From the NCBI GenBank assembly GCA_000499405.2, contig HG738137.1:5208001-5272000 (forward strand): a DNA stretch of 64,000 bases, given 5' to 3'. This DNA is from Onchocerca volvulus (Eukaryota > Nematoda > Chromadorea > Rhabditida > Onchocercidae). The notes beneath the pieces were generated by a model. The model ran no database searches. It saw only the letters and a program-made list of their open reading frames with translations, and had not been told where the DNA came from. The position numbers were made by a program, and so were the translations under genes. Positions 12,401 to 24,914 of this stretch are shown one piece after another (the first letter of the stretch is position 1; the number at the start of each line of letters is the position of its first letter).

Positions 12401-13111
12401 CTTGATAACCCGAATCACCTCAAATATGCAATCAATTACAATAAAAAACGATCGTTCTGAAGAAGGAGAAAAAATACCGTCACTCATAACCGCTCATAAA
12501 TTTGGAAAGAGAATAAAGGAGGAAAAAAGAAATGGATGAATAAACATTACATCTTCTTCTCTACTCTTTTATTTCAATGAATAATTTTTTTTTGATGAAA
12601 TTTATTCAAAATTTGCAACTAAGAAATATGTATGAAAAAACTTGATTAGGAATGAAATTAGTCGTACGTATGAATAAGGATGAGTCCAACATAAAGCCTC
12701 AAATAAATAGATTATAAATGGCTATAGGAATGGTGCCTAGATAGAACAGGATGAGGAATGAAAATCTGATAAAATCTGAGCAGCCTGATATGTTAAATTT
12801 TGAAATTAATTACTGTTTGAAATTAAAAGACTTTGCCGACATAGTGCACGAATGAAGTACATCTGTCATAATCTTCGAGATACAATGCAGCCAAATGTTT
12901 TTCATCCGCCCCTACACATATCAAACATTACGCTAGTTAACAGTGATAAATGTGAATCTATTGACGATTTAACAGTTCAAAACAAAATCCAAAACTGTAA
13001 GCTTACCTGAGAATGGTTCGTATGGCCATGCGAACTGAGATTCACTTCAGTCTTTACAGGTAGAAATGATACTGTAGATGGTTTATCCATGATCAGGCTA
13101 CTAGATGACAT
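9475..13111 (-). CDS. sem-2: SoxC-family HMG-box transcription factor
   Basis: Nuclear DNA-binding developmental regulator of the SoxC class (Sox4/11/12; C. elegans sem-2). Seven coding exons: 13111-13007, 12276-12115, 11822-11658, 11492-11239, 11138-10982, 10666-10487, 10307-10152, then 9888-9475 as the eighth and last segment; every junction keeps phase (0,0,0,2,0,0,0), giving about 530 residues. The HMG box spans about residues 108-187 and is split by an intron after EISKR. It contains [27 protein letters not shown] and the basic tail [27 protein letters not shown] is the SoxC signature. PVKTE at residues 18-22 is a sumoylation-type motif. The C-terminal exon is rich in Ser and Thr with acidic patches, like a transactivation domain. 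The start at 13111 is chosen because the upstream in-frame extension is hydrophobic and unlike a Sox N-terminus. An alternative donor inside the 10666-10487 exon is also in frame. SoxC rather than SoxB follows from the box sequence; the one-to-one sem-2 assignment is inferred. Confidence 0.93.
10487..10666 (-). other. Sox exon with two in-frame donor sites
   Basis: This exon follows the CAACTACAG acceptor. Reading to donor GTTAAC gives 60 codons (10666-10487). A much stronger donor, TTT|GTAAGT, lies inside it and would end the exon at 10625 after 14 codons. Both options keep phase 0 into the next exon at 10307, so two proteins differing by 46 residues (rich in Ser, Thr, Tyr, Asp) are possible. 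The longer part, with [16 protein letters not shown], looks coding, so I used it in the main model. Confidence 0.6.
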
Positions 13112-16100
13112 GGTTGCTTCTTCGCAGAGTTCAAGACAGTTGGTAATATTTATAGCAATCAGTAATGAGATCGAAATATCCCGCTTACGCTTCCAAAGCG
13201 GAAATATGCTCTTAGAAAATGTTACGCAGATGATCAAGACAGTGAAAGCTGCAATAAAACGATGCATTAACTAAACCTAACATTAATATGCAATCACCGT
13301 AGCGACAAAACGTTAACTACTAACCACTGACCTCGGCATTCTTCTTTTCCCTGCTCAGTGGACATACTAAACGTATCACCATATCGCGAGAGTGGTACTG
13401 GAGTGGTCAGTACCATCCTTCTAACAAGCAAACAAGACAATCCAAATTGAATAATTGCAAATTACTGTCAGTTAAGAATAACAACATGTGTCAGTTCAAA
13501 AGATAATATCTTGGAAAAGAATGAAAGCATAATGGGATTCAACCATTCCAACAATCAGTCTTCAGGAAATGAACTTCCACAGGAGACAAGGCAACAAGGC
13601 GGATCAGAAAAAAAAGATTTAAAAACAAATCAAACATGGAATGAGGATGAGAAATTAACGAAGAAATTAAGCTTTCAAAGAGAGATAACTTGACTTCTAT
13701 CTATCTGGACACCTTCAAAGCTAAAATGAAATACTGCAGTAAATGGAGAGACAAATCTCGACCGGACTGATTTGCATCAGTTCCCTCAATGAGAATGGCC
13801 TGTAAATAAAACGAAAAAGTAGAAGGAACTTGGCTGAATACCTATCACAATTAATGTAAAATGGTATCAAAAAGATGCCATGGAAGAAATGAATTAAAGG
13901 AAAGTAACAGGCATTATTATACATTAGCAATCGACATTTAATAATTTCTGAAATCAAAATTTCGTTTCTTTCCAACTCCATTAATGTTTTGAGGTTTTTC
14001 AAATTCGAAAAAAAAGATTTTTTTAAAATTACAATTCACTGATGTTTATTCTCTTCATGAATTCAACAACAGCAATGAAGATTATATCATTCATGATTTA
14101 TCAATCCCGAAATTTCTATAAAAAGGCAATAATTGGGGATGTACCAATTTTTAAATTTCTTCAAAAAGTTTTTAAATTCCTACAAAAAGATAATAATTAG
14201 AGATGTACAAGTAAGATCAAAATGGAAAATTACTTAAATGACCCTTAAGCTTAAGTATATGAAATGTTATCAGAAAGCATAAATAAGTCACAATAAATGA
14301 AGCATCGGTTGAATTGATATTTTAATTTTTTAAAATTTGAATTAATAAAGAGATCTCTAAATAAATGAGTGATAGAGGCAGTATTTGTGGAATGACTGCC
14401 ATTTTGACAGTAGTTGCGTTTGAGATGAAAAAAATTGCCGACTGCATAATATGTGCTAAAAGAATTAAATGAGAAATGCAACAGAATGCTATTAGTCGTT
14501 ATCCGGAAAAACGGAACGAGTCTCATTTTGACTATGTAAAAGCTCTGAAGATGAATTACTTTCGATAATGCATGCAACTGGATGGCATTGAAGTCGTTTT
14601 GATGTTCCCTTAATGAATATTAGCAGCGACAATATACAACAAATTGACAGCTTTAACTATTGATAATTAACAATACATTTTCTTCATATTTTACTAATGG
14701 AATAGACTTGATTCTTTCTCGTCGGTACTTCGGTATCATTATATAGGAGAATTTTAAATATTTCATGCTAAAAAGAAGTCATAAAATTGATTTACTAATC
14801 TTTGCACATTATAAAAAGATAATTTTGATAAGAAGGCTTACAGACTCACATCCTTCAAGTCATTTCTGCGTTTAATTAATAAAGAATCTCTGCTATGAAA
14901 TAAAGAGTTCAACGATGACCGAATGTATTTCCTCTCTAATCTCCCATTTTTCCTACATGATTGCTTCCTCAATTTTGCTTATAAGTCTGGAAAGCACGGA
15001 AGTTTCCAAAAAAATACAACCTTGGTTGGAGGAGATTCATTCGCAATAAAGTGATGGCATTTCAGAAGCACAAACGTTCTTGTACTGGTGTTATCTGCAC
15101 AGAACATGAGTCCAACTTATCCATGCGCATCTTTCAAAGAAGCATATCGTAGCCGATTTGTAATGCGAGGATGGAAGATTATACAACATAAGCTATGAAA
15201 TGAAATGCAATAACCTGTGATGAATAAGTCCCCGGTAGCACAGATAAACAATAGCAGGATGGATGGATCACCGAAGGAGCACAATCTCCCCTCCCGTAAT
15301 CATTTAATTAAAGCGGTAGCGCAGAAACGAGATTTTCAACACTGTAGCATTATTCATGCAAGGTGGAGATGGAAACGACCGGAGGTGTCGGAAGGTATAG
15401 TCTGCATAGAAGCATGGACAGCACAGCATAGATGATGATAATTAGTGGAAAACAAGATTTCGATGGTGACAGAATGGACACAAACATCGCAAGATGTGGA
15501 TCGAAATCGAGATTCGTTTCTATTTCAGACAGCTTCTTCATAGAGCGAAATATTTTGCAATGAAATGAAGAAGCAAATTACTTCCGAAGTCTACACCTGA
15601 GAAAGATCGAAAAATGGTGCAAGGAACAAAGGTTCGGATTTATTACATTTATCTCTCCGATGTTATCATAAAGCTGATATATATAAATGCCGTATCTAAT
15701 TGAATCATTCAAATAATGAATTAGATTTATGGTTAGAAAAAAAATTACTATCTGAAATTCATGAAATTTAAGAAACATGAATTTCACGATTCTTTATAAA
15801 ACAAAAAATAAACCAACTATTGAAATGTGAACTAAGTATTAGCTTATCCGTGTCACAACTACAAATTAAATTTCTTTGATGTTCCAGGGTAAATTCAGTG
15901 GGCAAATAACGCAGTGCATGCAGTTCCATAAATCCATTTTCTGCTCGCAATAGCATAACAAAGAAAAATGATGACAAGAAGTGGACAGATATAATAGATT
16001 TGAAGCACGGATTGTACAGAGAGAAATCGCTTTGCGAAATGCGTTATTTAAAAGTAAAAATGAACTGCTCCCTTCGAGAGTACGGGAAATGGCGGGACAG

Positions 16101-18767
16101 AGCAGAACATGTGCTAAAAAGTGTCCACAACCAAACAACATCAAGAAGCCATCGATAAGGCGACAATTTCAAACAAACCTGATTGTTGCTTGTCGTTGAC
16201 ACCATATGGTCATTTACAAAATGCTGAAAACAAGTTTTTGGAGCTACTCTACCACACTAAAGATGGTAATTCTAAGGACTGAGTATATCTGTGCTATTTC
16301 AGGTCATCTGCTATTTAATAATTTCAAAATTTCTGAATCTAATTTCAATATCAACAAATACTACGATAGGTTTTACCTGCTTCTATACGAAAAACTCCAT
16401 GATGTTTAAGTTATATCTTCATAAAAGAGCATTCTTATCGATCCAAAAAACATGGCTGATATTAGAAATGGTAATCCATACTACATTGATCTCAAAAGTA
16501 ATGAACATCGTATTTAGATTTATAAACTAAATAACAATTATTTGATTCTAACCGTTTGTTATCTTCTTTCATTTCGCATTCCGTCATAGCATTGGAACTC
16601 TCAAATTTGCAAAGAATAGAATATAAATAGATCAAGCGGAACATTTTTAAATAATAACCATCACCACAGCACATCTTTATGTTTTTCTTTAATTGATCCT
16701 TACACGTATAACAATAAAAGTTAAGGTAAGCGGCAATCCCAAATGATAAATAAGTAATCCATGGAAATATCTAGAAGTAAGTTTGAGCAAAACTATGAAA
16801 TAGTATACTGTTCTTTTTCTCAAATGATGCGATCGCTAAAACAAAATACTCGAAGTCTAAATATTTGTATAATTCCATTTAATGAAAAAGTACTGAAAAT
16901 ACTTCTGAATATTAAGTATAGAGAGAGAATTTCAGATAAATCCATAGCGTACGGAAATTATCCCAATGCCGGATAAAAATCGAATGTTTGAACCTGATGT
17001 CAGAATTCAATGTTTTCAATGTTGCTTCAATGTTACGATCATTACTGGATAATAGCAAGACTAAAATGAGATCTGGAACTTGATGCAATCACTGCCTAAT
17101 AAACTGAAATTTTGTAAACGATTACCGCAGCTCTACGAAATCTTGCACTAAAGTACTGTGATAAGCACTATCATGCATCCACAGCAAGCATGCAAATTTG
17201 CAGTGTAACAATATGATATGAGGACCTCCAGCGTGCAATATGACTAATAGTCTTGCTGATTCAGCAACACAAACCATTCCAACATATGTAAAAGCGACAG
17301 ATAAGTGCAGAAGTGCTTCGATCATGTAAATACGGGCGAAAAGCGTTTGGGTTAAGGCAAAGAACGGCTTTTATTGCCTAAGGCAAAGTGACCACTGCTG
17401 TCACTATCATAACTATCATCATCCTTGTAGTGCTCATCATTATCATCATCATCATTTGACAATGAGCTATAATTAAGATTACCATCTCCATGGCCCTTAT
17501 TATTATTATTATCATCATCTTCACTATTAGAACCATCACTATAACTATCAGTCATTGCAAGAAATCGAGATCTGCCGGTCTGCAATTTTAACAGCTCAAA
17601 CAAGTTTTCTTTCCCAGTGTAATGCTGACCATACAGCGACATAATTAGAAATTAACATTTGCAGCAGATTTTGGATGGGATCAAATGAAGGAGTTGAAAG
17701 CTAGATGGAAAGACACATTTTGGCAGATTTCAAATGATAACTACGAAAACTTTATAAAACTAAAGAAACTTAAAGAGATGCATTTCCCCAACCGCTTGAA
17801 GATATCTTCTCATAACTACCAGTGCAGATATTACAGCATATTCCTCTCATTTTGGATTGACTCTCTCACTTCAAAATGAGTTATGCTTCTTATTCAGATT
17901 TGTTTTACTAAGCACTTATTTTTAGGAAATAAAATTTCCTACTATATCAATATTGCTAGAATTCTTGGGAAACTCCATCGTCAAGATTTACAGGTTACTG
18001 AAAGTTCAGTCTCTCAACATCTTCATTCCCTCCAATCAAATACTGTCAATATCAGGAAATTGGTTTAATAAGGTGTCATGGCACCATGTCAGTACCAATT
18101 AAATACTTCCACCAATTTCGGAAGAATAGACGTGATCGGTTCGATCTCAGCGGGGGGTACCTCGTCCACCAACAGCATCCCACAGCGCAACAACGGCCAC
18201 TAACCTCCTATCCTCACAACTCAGCAGAAAATGAACCCACCTTAATATGACATCTAAAATAGGATCTCAATATCGAAATCCCTACAACAAATAGTAATTA
18301 GAAAATATTGGTCCGAGTGTGAAAAGTTGTGAGCGTTGAAAACTCTCAGCAATTCTTCAGATAATCTTAAATATGTCGTTCATAAATTAATGAGTTTTTA
18401 ATTTCTCATAGGCATCCCTATACCATAGGCAAAACAAAAATTAAACCTACATCATAGTGTACTGAGTACCACAGCGAAAAAAGACCTGACCCTCAAAAGA
18501 TCCGCTTCCTCTCAAGTGATTGTCAAATGTGATTTATAGTAGACAATTAAATGACCAAAACAAACATTTTTTTGCAAATTCCATAATCAGCATCGAATAT
18601 TGTAAATGATATTCGAAACGAACAACCTTTTGCCAAGTACTAAAAAAATATTTAACGTTAAGTGACGATCTTTCATGGATAACCGTTTCAGTATAAAACT
18701 GAAGAAGGAATTCATTACAAAACAGTGTTGCATTCCCATAGCATAAACGAAAATCCTTTGCAAACTC
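13112..18767. other. Upstream flank of the Sox gene, no supported gene
   Basis: Non-coding as far as I can tell. The bases just upstream of the Sox start stay open in frame to 13267 but encode a hydrophobic stretch and are taken as 5' UTR. Around 15.2-15.5 and 15.9-16.2 kb the sequence is less AT-rich and several frames, including opposite strands, are open at once. That argues against picking any of them as a gene. Confidence 0.45.
17352..17642 (-). other. Asp/Asn/Ser-rich low-complexity open frame
   Basis: A 96-codon frame begins MSLYGQHYTGKENLF and continues into a tract dominated by Asp, Asn and Ser, with an ATG at 17642. The tract comes from degenerate ATC/ATT triplet repeats on the plus strand (17410-17530), so simple-sequence expansion explains most of its openness. 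No splice partner or homologue is recognised. It could be an exon with an acidic spacer, but I lean to chance. Confidence 0.2.
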
Positions 18768-18820
18768 ATATTAGAATCTTTATCACTTGTTCGTAATATT
18801 AGAATCTTTATCACTTGTTC
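18768..18820. repeat. Tandem duplication, 28-bp period
   Basis: An exact 25-base segment beginning ATATTAGAATCTTTATC occurs at 18768-18792 and again at 18796-18820. Two copies with no mismatch suggest a recent local duplication. Confidence 0.9.
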
Positions 18821-18994
18821 ATATAATCATAATCCTCATCCCATTAATCCTATCAGAAGATGCAAAATCAGAAGCAATTAGAAGTGAGAGCAAAAAAGTG
18901 AGAAACTGACAACTGATCGCTTTCTATAAATTATGGGATTTGAAAATTACACAGCTTTCAAATTGCATCAAAATCCACATAATAGAAAACGCAG

Positions 18995-20015
18995 ATGGTG
19001 AAGACTTGTTACATACAAGGTTCATCAGATCTGTCTCATTGTGGCCATTTGTCTCATAAGTCTATTAAAATAACAGAATTTCTTAATGACAGCCTCGATG
19101 TCAATTTTTCAATTGGATGATCTTCCCCTACTAATCCGAATTCTACTTTTCTAAACGCTGCCATTTGGTACAGGAAAGAACGACCGTATAGACAGGCTGA
19201 ATTTTTAAAGTTCTTCATGCTTCACGAAGAAGACAAGGATGTGCAGTATCAGTATGACCTTTCGTTCAATGAGAATGACCCTGCTAAAAAAAACAAATAC
19301 TCGAACCAATAAATAACAACACCGTGCATACAATTTGGGAGGATTCTATTCCATACAGTTGGCATTTCCCGGAAAACGATGGCGTACAATGCAGTGATAA
19401 TTAATGAAGATGAAAGAAGACTTTAATAGAATACCTGATTACAGTACCACTGACCTCACCGAACAACTCGGATCAACAGCATTTGCATAGTCATAAATAA
19501 CTGAATGAGAAAGAAGGAAGGATGATCAGCTCATCGAGGCGAAGGAGATGACACATCTTGGAGGAAGCCTGCCTCCGGTAATAGTCACCAGAGGTGGAGC
19601 ATCTCCGCTTTTCACTTCAATTTCACACCGTATGAGCACCACGCCCCGTCCGATGGGCCAATAACTGATGGCACCATCTCGCATATTTCTGATTATCGTA
19701 TCATTCTCTCGAGAATCTTAAGAATACCGCCTGACAAATCAGAAGGACCAACTTATTCTACCGCTCGTTCCCTCCCTCCCGAATCAAAGTTGTAGTAGAA
19801 GGCAGATTTCAATGGAGGATATAAAACTCTGAAGCTGCTAACTGCATCAAGAAGGACTTGGCAAGTTGATACTGCATGCTCCAGCAGCTCACCATCTGAT
19901 ATAATGATGCATGCTGCAACCAGCAGACTGTTGATTGAAGGCTAATACGACAGGTAATGGAAGCCAAAGAAAGCTCTTCACACAAAATGTTCAACCCCCT
20001 CCCCTTCCCCCACAA
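18995..20015 (+). pseudogene. Possible decayed coding region, unidentified
   Basis: A less AT-rich island in the desert with protein-like but interrupted frames on one strand. From ATG at 18995 the frame reads MVKTCYIQGSSDLSHCGH, meets TGA at 19118-19120, then continues without a stop through AAIWYRKERPYRQAEFLKF to TAA at 19310. A +2 frame after the A run near 19286-19293 carries on with TIWEDSIPYSWHFPENDG to a stop at 19404. A third stretch is open for 89 codons (19526-19792), with FTPYEHHAPSDGPITDG and SDYRIILSRILRIPPDK, and after two TAGs stays open another 46 codons to about 19940. I recognise no family. It may be a dead gene or transposon, or openness may simply reflect base composition. 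Confidence 0.3.
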
Positions 20016-22343
20016 CAAAACTGAGAGGCTCCCGATGAGAGCATAGATTCTTCTGTTTTTTCCACCCCCTTATTTCAAATTAAAGTGACAAATTTCAAAT
20101 CCAAACTTATAGACCAGAGCATTTGCGTTGGCAGCTGGTATGCTTCGAACTCGCTTCATTAGGGAAAATATATCGATGAAGCAAATGACGATACGAATTC
20201 GCTCCTTATCTCGTCTTTTTGGCAAGTGACATAAGATTTTAACAATCATCATTATTAGATGTGACGTGATTGGAGGAGAATGTTGATGAACAGCTGTCGT
20301 ATTCCACGCAATGCCATTTTAATGTACCTAATATCAGCGCTTCGTTGCTGCTACTCTCTGAGTTCATTAACCTTTATAGGTTTGTTCAAATTTCCATACA
20401 AATTAAAAACTATACAAGTTATAGTGAAGCAGGACATCAATTTTGAAAGTAAATTTGTCAAGATGAGAATTAACTAGAAATCCTTATTTCCATTAATTAA
20501 TGAGCGCAACTTTTTTCATTCTTGTAATAAATCTAGATAAGAAGACATGAGTTAAAGGGAATTATTCATTAAAGGATAAGATTTGTGAAGAGGCAGTAAT
20601 AATTGATGGATACGCGATGGGTGGTAGAACTGATGATGATCCAAAAACCTCAACTTCTGTTCGTTAAACTCTCAAATTAGTTATCTCAACCCAACAGTTT
20701 TGGTCACTTCCAGTAATTATCTAGTTTTGATTTCTTCTTTTATCTTACTTTCTCAATGAATAGAATTAATTGAGTAAACAATTAAATATTCGTATTCTTT
20801 AGTTCCTAAAAATGCAAACGAATTGCTTTCTAGTCTAGTAATTAACCCTGCGCTTAACTTCATATTCCAAACAGATTGATGAAATCCATCTGATACAACA
20901 ATTCTCAATAATATGTATTAGAATGCCGCTTTTCCCACGCTCATATAAGCAATATGTGAACATACACAGCACGTAATAGCAATAGATGTATTAACATATG
21001 CAAGCATATATGCAAATAACAGCAAAACTACTTCCACTGACACACGATGAAAAGAAGAAATTCTTCTTACTGGTTTTTTCGAGAAAACGATCGATTTAGG
21101 ATCAAGCAATTTAGCAATTCAGAACAAGGTCAAAGTGCGCTGGATCACTATTTTCGAAAGAATCCTCACTGTCAGACAACATTTCCTAAAGTCCAGTCCC
21201 TGATGATATCAAGACACTAACAATACTACAGTACATGTGTAATTAAAATCAATTCATCCATACATTCATTTATTATTCATTCGTTACAAATCCAAACCAA
21301 ACAATCACTATTAAAAATTTTGTGTAAAATTATTAAAACTTAACACTTAAACTCCAACAACAATAACAATGGTATAAAGTAAGATTCAGACGGAAATTGC
21401 TTTTCCGAAAATTGTAAAATCGTTTTGGGAAAAAATAAGAACCTGAAATACACCTCCATGGCCACAAATGAGATGATGAAGAATTAGAAAGTAACGAAAT
21501 TTCGTTGGAGCAATAAGAATTGAATGAGATGCACATCAAATGAAAAAAAACAGATACTTTCAGGTTTGAGTCATGCACATAATAACAGATAAAAATATAA
21601 TCTGAAATTGTTTTCTGATTAATAATTGAATGAGTCGATGGCCGATCTTTGCTTCTGATGATGAATATCAAATACCATAGATTATATTGTGATGATTCCT
21701 ACTTCGCTTATTCAATTCAAACTTTCAGGTATATTAACAACAATCCTAAAAATACACTGATAAAATAGATAGAGGAGTAATGATTAATGATATCAATCAA
21801 TGGTTGTTTGATAAAAGCACTGCTGAATTCTTAATGGACTTGTTATATACGCCACTATAATGAACTTGAGCAAATTCAAAAATCGCAGCATCTCCGAGAA
21901 GACAACATAATTCATGACGATTGGCAGTGAGGGAAAAATGGGTGAACTGATAATCTGTTCAGATTAGAAACATGCGAAGAATTGTTTGACAAAAGGCACG
22001 CGTTCCTCGTCGTAAGGTGTAAACACTTGACAGTTATCTCGATAAACGATCATCATCAACTCTAGAATCAAAACCTCTATCCTCTTTCCCCGTCTCCTTG
22101 TCGCAAAAGCTAAAGAGACGATTCATGATTAATTTATTACGTGAATCTTCTCCCTTTCCTTTTGCTCCTCGCTATCATGACATCATGACAAATCACTCGA
22201 AATTCGCTTCAGTCATTTCATTCTCCCTCACATTTCGGAGAAAAACGTTCAAGAATTTGATCCTTCTGATAAATATTTGCATATTTATATAAATAATAAC
22301 AGATGACACAAACTATCATATGCAAGAGATTTTCTAGATTCCT

Positions 22344-22425
22344 AACTGTGATATGAAGAAGTAAAATGAAATCAAAATGTGATTTGACTCGAAAAAACTG
22401 TGATATGAAGTAGAATGAAATCAAA
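22344..22425. repeat. Imperfect direct repeat
   Basis: AACTGTGATATGAAG followed by an A-rich stretch and ATGAAATCAAA occurs at 22344-22376 and again, with a short deletion and a substitution, at 22396-22425, a period of about 52 bases. Confidence 0.75.
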
Positions 22426-24890
22426 TTTCTACCTAATAAATATGAGCATCCCAGCCCCATTTAACTTTTACCTGATCATAAAAACTAACTCATTTTGTAA
22501 AAAAAAGGAAATCCACAGTTTCGCGCGCATTCGAAGACTTTTATTTGCTGACAACATGTGGTTTCGCTGACGACACATTAAAAAATTACACAAAAATGCC
22601 ATCGCAATGAAATGGATGAAAAACAGTAATTTATAACCTATAGAGGGCATATGGTCTATCTGAAAGACAAGCGGATTCTGGCAAAAGCAAAAGCAATGAA
22701 AAAAAAAGGTTGGGTATCAGTGAAAGGCATCAGATGAGCTTTATGGACTCATCAATTGACCTTCGTAATGACCTAATAAGCACTGAGTCTCCTGAAAACA
22801 CAACAAATCTTTAAAAGATATAACCTGCAAATGGCACAAAGCATTACGATAAAGCATTCTCTCTATCGTTGAATCTTAGCAATAAATATAATATGCAAAC
22901 CGATAAGAGAGAATAACCAAAGAAATGCCATAAAATAGATTTGAACTCATTTCATTTCCTTAAATGTGTTGACAAAAACCACTCATTTCTTAGATCACTG
23001 CCATTCAATTATTTGATAAAATATTGGAAAGTCTGAATTCATACTTGAAAATTTAGATTAGAAAGGAAAAAAAAAAAACATTGTGTGTGATAGCAAAGGT
23101 CATAAAATACCTAACGAAACGACAGATGGAAACTGCAAAGACAGGTTGAGCTATGTTGTAAGGAAACTGTCAAAATAATTCCTTTTATTGCAATATTTCC
23201 TGAAAAAGCCGACAAGTTGCATTCTTTTAAAAGACATATATATCAGCGAAAAAAAAAAATTATACGAAGGAAATAAGTTGAAAAAAAAAAGCCATTATAA
23301 TTCAAAATGATGCGCGCGAAAACTAACTCTAAAATTTGAATTTGTTGAAATACTTTATTTGAATTACATAACTTGACAATTCCTTGCCAGTGATGTTTTT
23401 AATAGTTACTGATTATTGCTGCTACACTCCATGAATAAACCTCATAAAGCTATTTGTGATAAAAATCCATCGTGTAATTTTAGCTCGAAGGTCATCGCCA
23501 AGCCTCTCTCTGCCAGTGCCAACATCAGCAATAGTCAAAAATATTTGAATCCAATTCGACTTATTCTCAAATTTAACTTGTGGTGTAGGAAACAGTTAAA
23601 TTAATTGTCCCTTTTTTCTTCTTTCCACCTTGTTCATTTTTACCTTCCTTACATTATTTTTCGCATCATAAAAATGATGCGAATTTTCATTCGGACATTC
23701 AGAAGTTTTAAACTAACCTGACACGGATGAACAATTCAGAAATTTATTATGCGTTAAAAATACCGTCAACTGAATGATGTCACAGAGAAAAGGTACTGTA
23801 TGGATACTGTAATGGCGGCTCATCAAATGATGGAATGAATAAGATTGCTGCTGTAGAATCATCAAATAAGCGTTACTCTATTGCATCGTTATTATATGTC
23901 GTCGCGTTACATTTAATTTCAGTCATAAACATATAATTCCATTTTACTGGTCAGTTTGAAGTTTGAAAATTTGTTTGGAATTGAAGTTACAACGAACTTT
24001 GGCCTTTTTTCCTATCTTCAATTTTCAGATAAATTCTTCTGAAGACTGCAAAACACACAGCTATCGTAGCCCAAGAAAACTTTAGATAATAATCCCTAAT
24101 ATTATGTGAATGAAATTCTAATACTAAAATCTTAATACTTCATTCCTATCCTTTTATCCCAAGTAAACATTTCAGTCTCCCTCCTCTTCAAAACGACAGC
24201 AGCTGGTAACATCTGCTAATAAACTGTTCAAAACTGCCAGTCACAATTTCTAAATCGCAATTCTATCAAATCATGCATTTATCACTCACTACAACACCTG
24301 AACTGTGGATAAGTTAGTTTGCGAGAAAAATCTTTACCAGAAACACCGGTTAGCAGTTTTAGATGCATTTTCATATTGGTATTATTGCTGAAGCATGGGT
24401 TATTGCAGAATAAACCGTCTAATCATCAATCAGTAATTTCCACTAGATGATACTAGCTAGATATTATTTCTTGTGAATGGTGGAACCGATAGACGTGATC
24501 ATATTATTAGGGTCATTGTGAAGTATCTGAAAGTATATGTGAAGTACCTTAAGTATCTGAAATGTCCTTAGATTCAGAAAAATCCCAAGGCTCTTACTAA
24601 CGTTGACACAAAATCCATTGCTTTCCGGGAGTTGCTACTATTCGGTAGTTTCATCATGCTCAATTCCTGAGTTCAGTAAATCGGCAACGATCAAGTTCGT
24701 AGTTATCAATGAATAATTGCAAGTAAAGTTTATGGTAAAATTTACTTATAAAAGAATAAGAAGACCATGAACGCATCATTCTATTCGGCTTTTTCATTCA
24801 ATAATCGTTAACATCATGGAACGAGTATTTCTTCCTATCATGACGTATGGAAGGATTCTGGAATGGCAGGAAATGTAAGGTATGAAGCAT

Positions 24891-24914
24891 CTGCACCTGC
24901 ACCTGCACCTGCAC
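24891..24914. repeat. (CTGCAC)4 hexanucleotide repeat
   Basis: Four perfect copies of CTGCAC, which create three CACCTG sequences, an E-box variant, at six-base intervals. This is an unusually GC-rich microsatellite for its setting. Confidence 0.9.

Noticed and set aside
12977..13267. N-terminal extension of the Sox protein from an upstream Met
   Set aside because: The extension is hydrophobic and unlike any Sox N-terminus; the ATG at 13111 gives a normal start. The upstream frame is open probably by chance in the 5' UTR.
15217..15541. Opposite-strand open frames of 63-72 codons
   Set aside because: Both strands are open in a less AT-rich patch; no motif favours either.
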